64,000 nucleotides of DNA. It comes from Zasmidium citrigriseum (taxonomy: Eukaryota; Ascomycota; Dothideomycetes; Mycosphaerellales; Mycosphaerellaceae). Location of the stretch: assembly GCA_002786025.1 (NCBI GenBank), contig NHNW01000011.1, positions 434,001-498,000 on the forward strand, written 5' to 3'. The notes below the pieces were generated by a model. That model was given only the letters and a program-made list of their open reading frames with translations, made no database searches and had not been told where the DNA came from. A program made the translations under genes and the position numbers. Of this stretch, positions 53,259-64,000 are shown one piece after another (position 1 is the stretch's first letter; every line of letters starts with the position of its first letter).

Positions 53259-54062
53259 TCACGTCTTCCTCCCACCAGTAATTTCCACCACACTCCCACT
53301 CATATACTTACTCTCCTCACTAAACAAGAAAGCAACAACATCAGCAACCTCCTCCGCGGTCCCCATCCTCCCCAACGCAACCTTCTTCACCTGTGCTTCC
53401 ACAGCCTCAGGTCCCTGCGAACAGAACAAGTCAGCACAATCCCCATCTCATCAACCGAAAGGACATACCTCAAGCACCCCAGCATTAGTCGGCGTATCAA
53501 TATACCCCGGCGCCACAGCATTAACCCTAACCCCCTTCGGCCCCAACTCCAGCGCCATAGCCTTCGTAAACCCGACAATCGCCCACTTAGTCGCACAATA
53601 AATCGCATACTCCGCCGCGGCAGAAATCCCCATCGTGCTGCTCACATTGACAATAGCCCCACCGGAAGGTAAATGCGGAATCACAGCTCGGGTGATGTTA
53701 TACGTGCCCTTGAGGTTTGTGTCGACGAGTTTGGAGAAGTAGGCGTCGGTTGTGGAGGTTAAGGCGTAGGCTGTGGGGTTTACGCCTGCGCAGTTGAAGA
53801 CGTTGTCGATGCGGCCGAGGGTTTGGAGGGTGTTGGTTATGAAAGAGGTGCATTGCGTAGGGTCGGCGACGGAGAAGGTTTCGAGGTAGTGGGAGCCTCC
53901 GCAGAGATTGTTGGTTTCCTTCAGGCCAGGTTCATTGATGTCTTGGAGAGCGAGTTTGGATCCTTGGGAGGCGAGCTTGAGGGCTGTTGCTCGACCGATT
54001 CCTGAGGCGGCGCCGGTGATGAGGGTGACTTTGCCATTGAAGCGCGTCTTGTCGTTTGACAT
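53259..54062 (-). CDS. short-chain dehydrogenase/reductase (classical SDR)
   Basis: Two exons (53469-54062 and 53259-53414) with a 54-nt intron (GTATGT...TTCGCAG) give 249 aa, the usual classical SDR length. The cofactor loop is TLITGAASGIGRA. An acid after beta-2 (LALQDIN) favours NAD(H). NCAG is the structural motif. The catalytic residues are Ser in VNVSSTMG and Tyr/Lys in YCATK, followed by RVNAVAPGYIDTP. The C-terminal SGSVVEITGGRK is the standard tail. The enzyme class is firm; the substrate cannot be read from sequence. It converges with APP1, with 139 bp between stops. Confidence 0.92.
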
Positions 54063-54432
54063 TTCGAATGAAATTGATGCGAAATGTTAGACAGAAGATG
54101 ATTTACTTGCCTTTGTCCTTTCGTGTTACGTTGTGCAAGAGGTGAAGTCGATGAGAAATGCGGGGCGATAGGTAATGGAATCCACCGGCCGCGAGGGGAG
54201 ATAGGCCGGCAGGCATACGATGTCACGAAGAATGGGGGACTGACAATGCAATGTCTCTTCTTTCATTCGCATTATGTCTGTCAGGTCTCAAACCCTGTAG
54301 TGCTGCATCGCCCTCTGCATCGAGAGCCGCCCCACAACTCATCATTGTACAATGCGCTTTTGGTCTGCTGTCCGTCCTTGTACATGGATGCTCTTCGCTG
54401 CTAACGCGTCAACAATGCTGCTTCGTCAATGC
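54063..54432. other. intergenic region, no gene seen
   Basis: 370 bp between two minus-strand genes, holding the SDR promoter and the RFC1 3' end. No motif found. Confidence 0.5.
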
Positions 54433-57400
54433 CTACTTCTTCGCACGGCCTTTGCCTTTGCCCTTCTTGGGCTTCTCGTCTTCTTCCTCGTCGCCACTCT
54501 CCTCCTTGACTTTCTTCTTCTTGCTACCGCCTGCCTTGGCAGTGGCGGCCTTCTTCTTCTTCGGCTGCTTGACGTATTTGTCTTTGGACAAGTCGACTTC
54601 GTCTTCCTCTGGTGCTTCGGCGTCGTCGACAGCTTCTTCCTCGGACTCTTCAAGAGCCTCTTCCAGGTCGGGCTTCTCCTTGGCTGGCGCTCGCTTTGGC
54701 TGTAAGATCTGAGAAGCTTTCATGAATGGCAACGGATGTGACTGCTGATTGTATCTGTATCGTGTTAGCATCTGTAATACAAGTGTTTCGCAAGACTCGA
54801 CTTACGTGCGGGTAAAGCTGGCTTTGGTCGCCGACTCAATCTTGATGTTCTCCATGTCGGCATTACCAACTCCGAGCTCGAGGATCGCGTCCCAGTCCTC
54901 TTTGGTAAGGTAGTAGAAGTCCATAAGCTCAATGAGCTCAGGAACAACTTCCTTGCCCTCATCTTGGAGCCTCTTGATCAATTTCTCGAAGAGAATGGGC
55001 ATGTATGTCTGACGAATCTCGTGCCGATCAGCGCTGGTCCTCAAACGCATGTGTCCCTGGATCTCCTTGATGAGTCGCATGAGCTTTCCTTGCTTCGAAT
55101 TGTTGCCAAGCCAAGCAGTGAAGCGTGTCTGTCCGTGTCCTGCCAATGTACCCCAGATGAAGCTCGCCGGCCGAACGAAGCTGAAGATTGCATGAGTAGG
55201 CATCAGAGACCACTGTTGCTGGCTGCCGTGAATCATACGATCCACGAGATCTCCATCACTAATGGAGTCTGCAGCCTTGCTCACAAGATCGAGGTCCGCC
55301 AATTTCTTGCGCTTCGCATCTCCGTTGTACTTATTCGAGCGCGCCGGGCTGGTGCCCAAATAGTTCTCTTGCAGCATGAGCGGAGCGAACTCGTGGTCGT
55401 TGAAGTAGAGCTCGGTCTTGTCGTTGAGGGTAGACTTTGAAGCAGGATTGAAAAGTCCTCCGCCCAGAATCTTATTCACCATATCCCAGGGCTTGAGTAT
55501 AATGTGTTTCTCCCAAGCTTTGCTCATGTCTTTGCTTTCTTCAAAGCTCATGTTCTGTCCGTCGAGCTTCGCAGTACTGATCATGTTGACAACCTGTCGA
55601 ATGTCGGCGCCAGTGCCCTCGATCAGAGCGTTGACCACATTCGCCGGCATCTTCATGCCCTCGCGGAACGCAATGGTCATGATGCGACTGCGGATCATGT
55701 CGGTCGTGGGCCGACGGAAGCCAAGATCGTAGGTGACGAAGTCAAATGGCTTCATCTTGGGCAGCTTGCGGTCGTTGCAAATCAAGATCATCGGGATCAT
55801 CGACTTCTTGCAGACGGCTGCCAATGCACCGACACCACCTCTGTCACCGGCGCTCATGCCGTCGACTTCGTCCATGATCAACACCAGCTTCTTCTTTGAG
55901 GCGTCGACTTCCTTAGAGTCGGCCGCGAAGTAGCCAAGGAGTGAAGTGGTCGACAGCACACCCTTCAGACCAGTCTCTACGAGCTTCTTCGAGCGGGTGT
56001 CGGACGCATTGGATTCCACGATATCGTAGCCCTCGAGTTTGGCGACAAGATGGGCTGCCGTAGTCTTGCCAATACCTGGAGGACCGTGGATCATGACAGC
56101 ACGGAATCCACCGCTGCCATCTGGGCCAGCCATCTTGAAACCAGTCCGCTGGTTCTTGGGGAAGGCCCTCAACCAACGTTGAAGTTTTTCGACCTGGCCC
56201 TTATTTCCGCAAATCTGCTGTAGGTTCTGAGGTGCGTACCGCACAGTCCATAGACGAGTGTCGGGACCATCAGCGGCAGCTTTGCCCTTGCTGCTCTGAG
56301 AATCAGTCTTTGCTGCGGACGATTGTTGTGGCTTTGGCTTGGCGGCTGCGAGACGGGCTCGCTCTTGCTTCTCCATCTCCTCTGCAGCCTTGCGGATGTT
56401 CTCTTCCTCTTTGGCCTGCTTCTCAGCGTACGCCTCAGCTGCAGCGCTGTCGCCTCCGTTCGCTGGTAACTTGCTGATCAACGCGAATAGTCCATCTTCG
56501 TTGATGACTTTGAGATTGTATTGCTTGATCGTCTGCAGTTTCTTCGGTCCTGCATCCTCACCGAGTACGACGTAGCTGGTCTTCTTCGATGGTGCGGTGA
56601 CAACCTTACCGCCGTACTGCTTGACAAGATTCTGTCCCTGCTCTCGGCCAAGACGCTGCAGCTGCCCAGTGAAAACAAATGCCAGTCCAGCAAGACAGTT
56701 CTCCGCTCCCGTTGGTAAGTCCTCATGGGAAAGGGCGCCCGCAGGCACGGCAGAGTTGGCATGTGCCTGTCCGTATTGGAACTTCTTCTTGCCCCCTTCT
56801 TCGTCATCAGCAGACTTGCTTGGAGGTGGCGGCGGCTCAATCGTGGGGATGCTGTCGAGAATGGCTTTCATTTCCGCGCTTTCCTCGGGTGGGTCATTTG
56901 CTTTCTTCGATGTGCTCTTCTTGGATGGGGCTCGCTTCTTTGCCGGCTTCGCCTCTTCAATCTCGAGGTCATCATCATCCTCCTCGAGAGCAGTAGACTT
57001 TCTCTTCTTCGATGCTTTGGCCGGGGTCTTCTTCGCGGGCTTGTTCTTCACGATTTCTTCGTCATCGTCGGGAACAGCGAAGTCGTCATCCTCATTGACA
57101 TCCTTCATATCAACATCGCCATCGGGCTCGTAATCGTCTTCCTCTTTGATCTTCGCCTGCTTAGCGCTTGCCCTCTTCTTTGGAACAATTGGTTTGTCAT
57201 CTTCGTCCTCGATTCCTTCCTCATAGTCATCTCCCATGCGCCGGCCAACAGCAGCACCGCTCTTGAACAAGTCGTCTGCATTGTCCTCCAGATCGTCGTC
57301 AGGGAAGTCGTCATCGGCAAGTTCGGTATAGTTGGCCGTCTTCTTCGCTCTCGCAGATCCCCTCGTGGGTGTTGCTTTCGAACCATTGGCCTTTCCTGTG

Positions 57401-57708
57401 CTCTTCTTCTGAGGCGTCGCTTGTGTAGATGCTTTGCCAGAAGCCTTTCTGACAGCATCGGACGTCCGCTTGGGCTTGCTATCCTTGCCAAAGAAGTCGG
57501 CAGCAGTGGTCTCTTCGAGTACCGGCTCGGGCTTCACTTCCTGTGCTTTCTTCTTCTTCGGCGTTGGCTTCTTCACCGGCTCGTCGTCTTCATCGTCGCT
57601 AACGATCTTCTTCGCTCGACCACGCTTCTTGGTCTCCTTGACGGGTGGAGGGGGTGCTGGTGTGCCGGCGGGCTTGCCACCGAAGAAGGATCGGATATCA
57701 GAGGGCAT
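54433..57708 (-). CDS. RFC1: replication factor C large subunit 1
   Basis: Two exons (54806-57708 and 54433-54754) with a 51-nt intron (GTAAGT...GATACAG) give 1074 aa. RFC1 is the large subunit of the clamp loader that opens PCNA around primer-template DNA. The N-terminus DIRSFFGGK is a PCNA-binding PIP box. Residues 15-290 are a Lys/Glu/Asp-rich disordered region. A BRCT domain (about 335-420, LAGLAFVFTGQLQRLGREQG ... TSYVVLGEDAG) binds DNA ends. The AAA+ module has Walker A GPPGIGKTTA (about 541) and Walker B LVLIMDEVDGM (about 608). The collar domain includes FNDHEFAPLMLQENY. The last exon encodes the family's acidic then Lys-rich tail. The start MPSD is the first ATG; an upstream TTG frame was ignored. 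Confidence 0.96.
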
Positions 57709-58237
57709 TGTTGCGGTGGGTGGAAGTGAGGCCAGCAACAAGCGACATCCGATCGCATAAGAAGCTCGAGATGTGAAAGGTGGATGTCTTCAAATGGAAG
57801 TCGCCTCGAAGCTCCTACCCAACGACGCGTGCCAGGCGCGAGATGCGTGACGCGGAGACTTTCGGCCCGCTCACAGGCCTTGGCACTTTCACATTCACCT
57901 TGGTGGCATTCACATGAAGATTGCACTAGTGTACATGTGCTCAAAGGGTGCTGCGAAGAGATTTTCACGATATCAGATCGAACGTGCGCCTAATAGTTTC
58001 CCAGAACATTGCAAAGGACTGTGACGAGCTTGAGGCCTTCTTCAATGTGAAGCCTGAACTTCGCAGCTCTGGATCTAGCTTCTTCGTCTATGAGACTCTA
58101 TCAGTCTTACGCTCATTTTACAATCCGTCACGTTCGTGGTCTGTTTCGAATGTGGTCTCGAGAAAATTGGCCCCGTTGTCGAACTTCTCCCGCAGCCCAA
58201 GTTATCTCGTCCAAATCTCTGCCTCATGGTAGCTCAT
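57709..58237. other. intergenic region, no gene seen
   Basis: 529 bp with the RFC1 promoter and the 3' end of the lipase gene. A direct MluI-type ACGCGT element was not found. The sequence ACGACGCGTG at 57821-57830 contains an ACGCGT core, the MBF/MCB box used for S-phase genes such as RFC1, but it is a single copy. Confidence 0.35.
57824..57829. promoter_or_regulatory. candidate MCB box (ACGCGT) upstream of RFC1
   Basis: A single ACGCGT hexamer about 115 bp upstream of the RFC1 ATG. In yeasts this is the MBF binding site controlling G1/S genes, including replication factors. One copy of a 6-mer can occur by chance, and use in this fungus is inference. Confidence 0.35.
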
Positions 58238-59634
58238 TTAGATCTCAAACTTCTCCGCCCAATGCTGCACAATGATCTTGCCCTCCCCGAATGTCTCCTT
58301 CGGTGTTCGCACCACAATCGCCGCATGTGTATGCCGCACCTTTTGAATGTGCACAGGATACTTGATAAAGCCTACTTCGTCAAGATGATCGATCATCTCA
58401 AACTGCTCTTCCTTCAGTGCCAGGATGGGAAAGTGTGTCTTCTCTTTGTTGGTTTCTCTCCAACTGAGAGCCAGTCGTTTGGACTCTTTCTTCTCAAGTG
58501 GCGCGCCGTTTGCTGAACTTGTCTCGGACTCTGGGGTTGGCAGATACTGCTCTGTTTGATGACCAACTGCATTCTCGTATACCCGATCTTGAACTGCTTG
58601 AGCCTCTTCAAGTAGCTTGACCCGATATCTATCCAGCTTGAATGCTTTTCCGGAATCGTGATGGCGGATTCTCTCTGCAGATTTGTAGGTCTGGTAGCCG
58701 GCGTTGACCATAAACACCGGTATCGCTAGAGGGAGCACTGTGACGAGGAGGAAGTAGAATGGCAAGTTGTTGAGAGTTCGTTGGGGCACGTTTCTGAGCT
58801 TCTCGTACACTGACATGTCCTCGTATGGGGATTTCCTCGGCGTGACAGGATCTGATGGATCGAGCACGACTTTTCCGGGTGGTGGTTGCTCGGGAAGGTA
58901 GTGTACCTCGACCTTGTCGACTTCCACGAACGGATCCACTCTACTCATGGCAGCTGTGTAGTATGGGACGCTGCGGTCGTTCAACGTGTTTGCGTATATC
59001 CACCTATTCTTGAATCGCTTCAGCCCCTTGATGAATTTGCTGTTGGGGTCAGCCATGATGGACAGCAGAGGCCGGCCTGTTTCCCGAAAGTTGTCCACCA
59101 GAAAGAGCTGTTGCCCCGACGTGCTTAATGTCCTGGCACCCATGAAGTTGAAGAAATACGACCTGTATCCCAGTTTTGGTGTCCGTACTCCCAGATGAGG
59201 TGTCGCAAATGTTGTGAAGTTGACTGGCTGTATAGTATCGAATATCCCGTTGCTTTCCAGCAGGCCTATCGTGTATCGCGCAAGCAGTCCTCCCAGAGAG
59301 TATCCAGTCATGCTGATCTTCCTGATTTTCGAGCCATCCCTCTGCAGCTCTTCCAGTGTCTCTTCAATCTCGTGTACAATTCGTTCTCCTCCAACCTCGA
59401 TGCCATCGTACGTCTGGTTGTCGCTGTTGCTTTTCGCGACCAGGATGTGTAATCGGTCGTCGGGATGCTGTCGTTGGAGCGTGTCTCGGAGGTGACTGAG
59501 ATGGTTCGGATTTCCCCAGAGTCTGTGATGCGTTGACAATGAGCGCAAGAAGCAATGTGGATCGTTCTCTACTGCACTCACCCGTGGATCAGGACTGCAA
59601 GGTGATCGGGCTTCTTCTGTGTTTGAGCGTCCAT
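58238..59634 (-). CDS. ROG1-like lipase / DUF676 serine esterase
   Basis: Two exons (59582-59634 and 58238-59522) with a 59-nt intron (GTGAGT...CATCACAG) give 445 aa. Splicing restores the start of the fold: DHLAVLIHGLWGNPNHL, the oxyanion-side HGLWG motif of this family. The nucleophile elbow is MTGYSLGG with Ser93. The later NRWIYANTLNDRSVPYYTA supplies the acid, D in NDRSVPY. The expected His follows near residue 270. A hydrophobic segment (LPFYFLLVTVLPLAIPVFMV) at about 320 could anchor it to a membrane. In yeast, Rog1 is a monoacylglycerol lipase. It is divergent from REX3 over 675 bp. Confidence 0.92.
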
Positions 59635-60309
59635 TTTGCGAGAGGAGAATGGTAGGAAAAGCAAGAAACACCCACAACGCCTTCAGTGCGGCTCTGTGCA
59701 CTTCTATATAGCAACAATGTCGTTGCGAGGGATTTAGCCCCCTTCGAGGCGCCAGTAATACTCTGGCGCCGGCGACGATGCATGACGTTCACAAGGAGGA
59801 ACGGCCTCGGAGAAGCCAATCGCCGTCGGCCGACGCTGCCAACCTCACTTCACTTCGCTGCGGCTCGGTCAGCTGTGCAATCTATGAACACCATCGCAAC
59901 GAGCTACTTCCGACAGACACTTAAACTGGTACCGTCGCCCGCTGCTGGATCAGCTCGTCTTGTTCGACACAACGCACTGGCTGCCGTGTAGCAAGCAGTC
60001 GAGGCAACGACCGCATCTGGTAAGGGGCCTTTGTTTCCTCCCGAACTCTCATCGCTCCTTCACGCCTTCAATGTTATTCACGAGCACATGAGTCTGCACT
60101 CTCTCACTATACATGCTGTCTTTCACATGATTGGCCAATGCAGTCTGGCAGGATTATATTTTTGACCTCTCCTTAGATCACCATTTCGACTTTTGAGCAA
60201 ACTCGAACTGTTTGCCATCTCAGAATCCCCTTGGCCTGTGCACCTATCCGCTCGCGGCGCATTCCATCACCAGGCATGAGATGAGAACAACACCTCGCAT
60301 ACCGGCACG
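59635..60309. promoter_or_regulatory. divergent promoter region, lipase and REX3
   Basis: 675 bp between genes transcribed apart. It is T/C-rich close to the REX3 start. No specific site or RNA gene recognised. Confidence 0.45.
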
Positions 60310-62439
60310 ATGGTCTTCTCGACTACCAACCTCTTCAAAAACATAGCATGTCCTGAAGGCGCGAAATGCGTCTTGACGAATTGCATTTACGCACATGAGC
60401 CCAAACACGAGACTTCAACACCTGTCGCAAAGTCACTCGAGTCGCAGCATGCACAAAAGCCAGCCGAGCCTGCGGGTGAAGAACCGATTGAGCCTGCAGC
60501 AAAGCGGCGGAAGGTCACTTATGAAAGCCTGGCAGACAAACCGCCAAGCAGAGCCGAACAGATACGCAGTCAACTAGCAGTCGCGAGATCGAGTTCTTCT
60601 GAGACACTGGAAAAAGATACGGCCTCCAAATCTCAGCCGACCGGAAGGCATTCACAACACCCGCCAAGCCTCGTGAAGCCGGTCTCCCCTCCGCCCACCA
60701 ACGGCAAGGCCACGTCACCGGCCGGCACGGGTTCTCGCGCACAAACAACCTCGAGTGACCTGAAGCACGAGGCAAACGGAAGTATTAAGCAACCTTTTGA
60801 AAAGGCCGAAACACTCAATCCTCGCATGATACCCAATGACCCTGCTGGCCACCAAAAGAGATCTCTATACCTCAAGCACCTGCACGCAGAAATGGCGCGG
60901 TTGAATCACCAAGTTATTCAGGCACAGGGTCTTGAGCTGAAACACCTGCTTGTGTTGACGGAGCAGAGGCTGATCAAGCTGGCACTTGATGATGAGGAAA
61001 AGACGGCGCGAGATCATCCAACCCTATACAGCAACATGATCAAGTCGAGGATTGCAGCCCTAAAGAAGATGCCGCAAGACGAGTGGATCAAGTTCGTCAA
61101 GTCAACATACTCTCAGGAGCAGCCGAAGTCGGCGAAGAAGGAAGGCAAGGTAATTCAGACCGGCCTCCCAATCGAGCAGGAACATCTCATCCTACCGGAA
61201 CTTGTCATCGACCAAAAGCCGCTGGCTGCCTTTGGATACATTCCAGATCCGCCGACTGAAGCTGAGGCTGCAGAAGCGGCGGCAGCCGTGGAGGCGAGCA
61301 AGAACTACGAGGTTTGCGACAGATGTGGCGGCAGATTCCAAGTCTTCCCAGATCGCAACGAGGACGGTCTGTTGACATCCGCTGGCACCTGCACATTCCA
61401 TATGATGCGCAAAGTATTTCCACCACGATCCAAGACGGACAAGGAGACCGGCGAGAAGGAGCCATACTACCCATGCTGCAACGAGGGGATGGGCACAAGG
61501 GGATGCACCACAAGAGACGAGCACGTCTTCAAAACCAGTAGTCCGGCTCGGCTCGCTGCGATTATGCCGTTCATTACGACGCCAGAGAACCCGTCGCCAG
61601 CAAAGGACCGCCGTGGCAAAGACGTGCATGCGGTCACGTTTGACTGCGAGATGGGGTACACTGCCCGCGGACTCGAGCTGATTCGGCTGACAGCCGTCTC
61701 ATGGCCAACTGGCGAAGAGCTTCTGGACATACTTGTTCGACCACTAGGCGCCGTTATCGACCTGAACTCTCGGTTCTCGGGTGTGTTTCCCGAGCACTTT
61801 GCCAACGCGATCCCCTACGATGACTGGCGCTCATCTTCACCGCCGCTTCCATCAGATACAGCAAGCGAAAAGCCGTTGCCGGTTGTCGACAGCCCACAAC
61901 GTGCACGCGAACTATTGTGCAGCTTTCTGACACCTAAGACTCCCCTCATCGGCCATGCTATCGAGAATGACCTCAACTCCGTTCGACTCTGTCACCCCAC
62001 GGTCATTGACTCCATGATCCTCTATCCCCATCCAAAAGGCCTGCCCATGCGCTTTGGTCTCAAAATGCTCACTCAACGGCACCTCAACCACGCCATCCAG
62101 ACTGGAGGTGACCGCGGACACGACTCGCTGGAAGATGCAATCGCCACTGGTGATTTGGTGCGCGTCAAGGTGGGTGACAAGTGGAGGACTCTACGGTCAT
62201 CAGGATGGAAGATCGTTGACGATCAACTCGTACCTCCTCCGGGCAGGAAGTCGAGCGAAGGTGACGTGGGTGACGTGATTTTGGAGGAGAATGCCAAGGC
62301 TCTGGTCGAGAAAGCCTTCAATGGGTCTCGGTCGAGAGGCACAAAGCGTAAGAAGCGGCCAAGTTCGAGTTCTACGGAAGAGAGCAGTGGCGGAGGACCA
62401 CAGGACGCCGGAAGTCCTCAGGCAAATGCCACGGAATGA
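60310..62439 (+). CDS. REX3: RNA exonuclease REX3 (DEDDh family)
   Basis: A single exon of 709 aa. Rex3 trims 3' ends of stable RNAs such as RNase MRP RNA. The N-terminus has a CCCH site (CPEGAKCVLTNCIYAH). Residues 35-165 are Ser/Pro-rich and disordered. A helical block follows (about 175-270). A Cys-rich module (CDRCGGRF, CTFH, CCNEGMGTRGCTTRDEH) precedes the exonuclease. Catalytic acids are D445 and E447 in VTFDCEMGYT; LIGHAIENDLNSVRL holds the second Asp, and the final HDSLEDA gives the catalytic His and last Asp. All DEDDh residues are present. The C-terminus is basic (GTKRKKRPSSSS), a likely nuclear signal. Confidence 0.93.
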   Translation: MVFSTTNLFKNIACPEGAKCVLTNCIYAHEPKHETSTPVAKSLESQHAQKPAEPAGEEPIEPAAKRRKVTYESLADKPPSRAEQIRSQLAVARSSSSETLEKDTASKSQPTGRHSQHPPSLVKPVSPPPTNGKATSPAGTGSRAQTTSSDLKHEANGSIKQPFEKAETLNPRMIPNDPAGHQKRSLYLKHLHAEMARLNHQVIQAQGLELKHLLVLTEQRLIKLALDDEEKTARDHPTLYSNMIKSRIAALKKMPQDEWIKFVKSTYSQEQPKSAKKEGKVIQTGLPIEQEHLILPELVIDQKPLAAFGYIPDPPTEAEAAEAAAAVEASKNYEVCDRCGGRFQVFPDRNEDGLLTSAGTCTFHMMRKVFPPRSKTDKETGEKEPYYPCCNEGMGTRGCTTRDEHVFKTSSPARLAAIMPFITTPENPSPAKDRRGKDVHAVTFDCEMGYTARGLELIRLTAVSWPTGEELLDILVRPLGAVIDLNSRFSGVFPEHFANAIPYDDWRSSSPPLPSDTASEKPLPVVDSPQRARELLCSFLTPKTPLIGHAIENDLNSVRLCHPTVIDSMILYPHPKGLPMRFGLKMLTQRHLNHAIQTGGDRGHDSLEDAIATGDLVRVKVGDKWRTLRSSGWKIVDDQLVPPPGRKSSEGDVGDVILEENAKALVEKAFNGSRSRGTKRKKRPSSSSTEESSGGGPQDAGSPQANATE

Positions 62440-63396
62440 GTTGATATGACTATCAGATGAGAGTAAGCGACTCGTACGAGCATATAAGGCCACCAACAGA
62501 CCCTTCTTCGACCCTTGACCTGTCTCCTCGCAGAGATAAGCACATGGTCCATAAGATCTGCAGCTCGTGATGTCCTGGGCTATCTTTTTCTCCAGTCGCG
62601 TGAATCCGGGGTCCAAAGCTCTCCTGCAGATGACCCTGACCCAGAGTAATGCTCGCACTGTTGCCACTGGACTCTGCCCGCAGTAGCCGTCAAGAAACGA
62701 ATAACTTGTTCGCAAGACTGAAGGCGGATATAGCAAAATCTCGGATGTAGTCACGTTGTTCACGATACTCAGGCGTTCCACAGTCATGCCAGGCACGTAG
62801 CAGATGACTGTTCGGATTTATGCAGTGGCAGAGCGGGAGAAACAGAGGCGTCTGATCTGCAGCAAAGAGCTGTGCGACCCGAGCCTAATCAGGCGGGAGC
62901 CCTTCAATTTCAGCAGAGAGAGACGCATGACTTGCAGCTGCTCTTCACCTGCTGCCCGTCCCGGCTCGCCCTTCTTCGGCTTGTGACTTTTTCTCCTGGC
63001 CGCCGCCGCAGCTGAGCGCGGCGCATGTGAAGGCAAATTCTCCCTTTCCTCTCTTCATATCCATCACCGGCCGCCGTCGAATGTCTTCTGCGTGTGTTGA
63101 CGGAGACGACTCGCATCTCGACCGCTCGATCCGAAAAGCAGGGCAGGCCAGACCCTTGTCGCGTTCCAGCTCTCCTGCCCGGCCGACTGCCGCCGCCTGC
63201 TCTAGCGCGCAGTCCACGCAGCCGGTGCTGTTGATGTGCTGCACGCCTTCTGTTTATCCTCCTCTCACACTCCGTCCTGTCCTCGTCGGCCGATACTAGG
63301 GACACTGCACAGCACACTCAAGGTTGCAGTGTCCCCGCCCACCCCTCTGCGACACTCGCCATCCCGGATTTACCACATCGGCTCCTTGAAACAACG
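62440..63396. other. intergenic region, no gene seen
   Basis: 0.95 kb between REX3 and the partial gene at the window end. It is very G/C-rich and pyrimidine-rich from 62940 to 63290. Short frames on both strands without motifs. Confidence 0.45.
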
Positions 63397-64000
63397 ATGC
63401 CGAGCCCCCAGCCGCACGTCATTCGCGTGAGAGTCGACGAGGAACCCTCCCGTATCCTGCCCCGGCCGGTCATTAGCGATCAAGACGATGAGCCTGAATC
63501 TCCGGTCGAGCCTGATGACTCCCGCCAAGGCGACAACAGTATAAATACACTTTCCTCCCTCAAACCACGGCCCGAAACTGCGCGCAGTGTGACCGACCCT
63601 TCACCGTCTGCCCTCCTCCAAGGATACTTCGGCTCCGCCAGTTCGCGGCCGTCCAGCAGTCACCGCAATCGGTCCCCGTATGCCCGCTCGCACCTACGAT
63701 CACGGTCCACCGGTGCGGCGCTCAATGCGCCAGCGATGACAAGAGCACATTCGAGTCCTGCAGTTCATACAACAGCCAGTCGAGCATTCGAGCTCGGCTC
63801 ACTATCACCAGGAAGTCCAATGCGATCCCCTGCGAGACCACGCTCGCCCTTGAAGCCGCTCGAGGAGAACGGCTACAACCCTCCGCCTCGATCACCAAGT
63901 TGGTTCGACGCTGGCAGCGGCAGTGCTATCGAATCGATCCAGGAAGACAGCGAGCTCAACATCACCCCTAGGCAGCAACTACCTGGACCGTCGCCTGTTC
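63397..64000 (+). CDS. N-terminal part of a Ser/Pro/Arg-rich protein, cut by the window end
   Basis: From the ATG at 63397 the frame is open for 201 codons to the last base, so the gene continues outside the window. The visible part is disordered: an acidic opening (VRVDEEPSRILPRPVI), then Ser/Arg/Pro-rich sequence with repeated SP sites (SLSPGSPMRSPARPRSPLKP) and SWFDAGSGSAIESIQEDSEL near the end. This looks like a regulatory N-terminus preceding a folded domain, perhaps of a membrane or signalling protein. I cannot name the family from this part. Confidence 0.8.
   Translation, partial: MPSPQPHVIRVRVDEEPSRILPRPVISDQDDEPESPVEPDDSRQGDNSINTLSSLKPRPETARSVTDPSPSALLQGYFGSASSRPSSSHRNRSPYARSHLRSRSTGAALNAPAMTRAHSSPAVHTTASRAFELGSLSPGSPMRSPARPRSPLKPLEENGYNPPPRSPSWFDAGSGSAIESIQEDSELNITPRQQLPGPSPV

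Noticed and set aside
56725..57729. 334-codon plus-strand frame opposite RFC1
   Set aside because: Antisense of Lys/Glu/Asp-rich RFC1 N-terminus; Leu/Ser/Phe-rich shadow.
1..64000. Transposons, CRISPR arrays, rRNA, riboswitches, a secondary-metabolite cluster
   Set aside because: No reverse transcriptase, transposase, terminal repeats, spaced repeats or core biosynthetic enzyme seen. The lone LaeA-like methyltransferase has no biosynthetic neighbours.

Overview
The window is nuclear DNA of a filamentous ascomycete (Pezizomycotina). Genes lie on both strands at about one per 1.8 kb. Introns are short (about 48-65 nt, one of 146 nt) with GT..AG ends and CTAAC/CTGAC-like branch sites, and intergenic gaps are 0.1-2.5 kb. 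Several families are typical of this subphylum: a LaeA/TAM-like methyltransferase, an NmrA-like protein, a LysM protein, F-box-like proteins and serine/threonine-rich GPI proteins. A Dothideomycete is plausible, but no phylogenetic marker here settles it. I see no transposon, CRISPR, rRNA, tRNA or virus.

Layout. 1-3.5 kb: two tandem plus-strand genes that share a C-terminal motif. 3.9-7.8 kb (minus): a 1301-aa GAR-domain cytoskeletal protein. 9.1-11.2 kb: ureG (minus) divergent from a rhomboid protease (plus). 12.1-13.8 kb (minus): a bHLH transcription factor. 15.3-18.4 kb (plus): a methyltransferase and a zinc-finger-like protein. 19.3-24.6 kb (minus): a peroxisomal ABC half-transporter, a cytochrome b561 protein and a glycine-zipper protein. 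26.5-30.4 kb: a Cys-rich secreted protein (plus), a membrane methyltransferase-like protein (minus) and a disordered conserved protein (minus). 32.5-37.5 kb: DNA polymerase iota (plus), mitochondrial ribosomal protein L16 (minus), a PP2A activator (minus) and an F-box-like protein (plus). 37.7-46.8 kb, rich in surface and secreted products: an aspartic-protease-like membrane protein whose active site looks dead (minus), a 630-aa GPI-type protein (plus), an NmrA-like protein (plus) and a LysM plus lytic-transglycosylase-like protein (minus). 48.8-63.4 kb, mostly housekeeping: DUF1989 (minus), APP1 (plus), an SDR (minus), RFC1 (minus), a ROG1-like lipase (minus) and REX3 (plus). From 63.4 kb a plus-strand gene runs off the window.

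The genes do not form one pathway. Three functional themes recur. DNA and RNA maintenance is represented by polymerase iota, RFC1 and REX3. Lipid and peroxisome metabolism is represented by the ABCD transporter, APP1 and the lipase. The cell surface and secretome is represented by the LysM protein, the GPI protein, the pseudo-protease, the Cys-rich protein and cytochrome b561. Most exon models below were rebuilt by hand from splice sites and phase; every spliced total closes on a whole number of codons. The strongest candidates for new biology are the LysM/transglycosylase-like protein and the tandem pair sharing the C-terminal motif.
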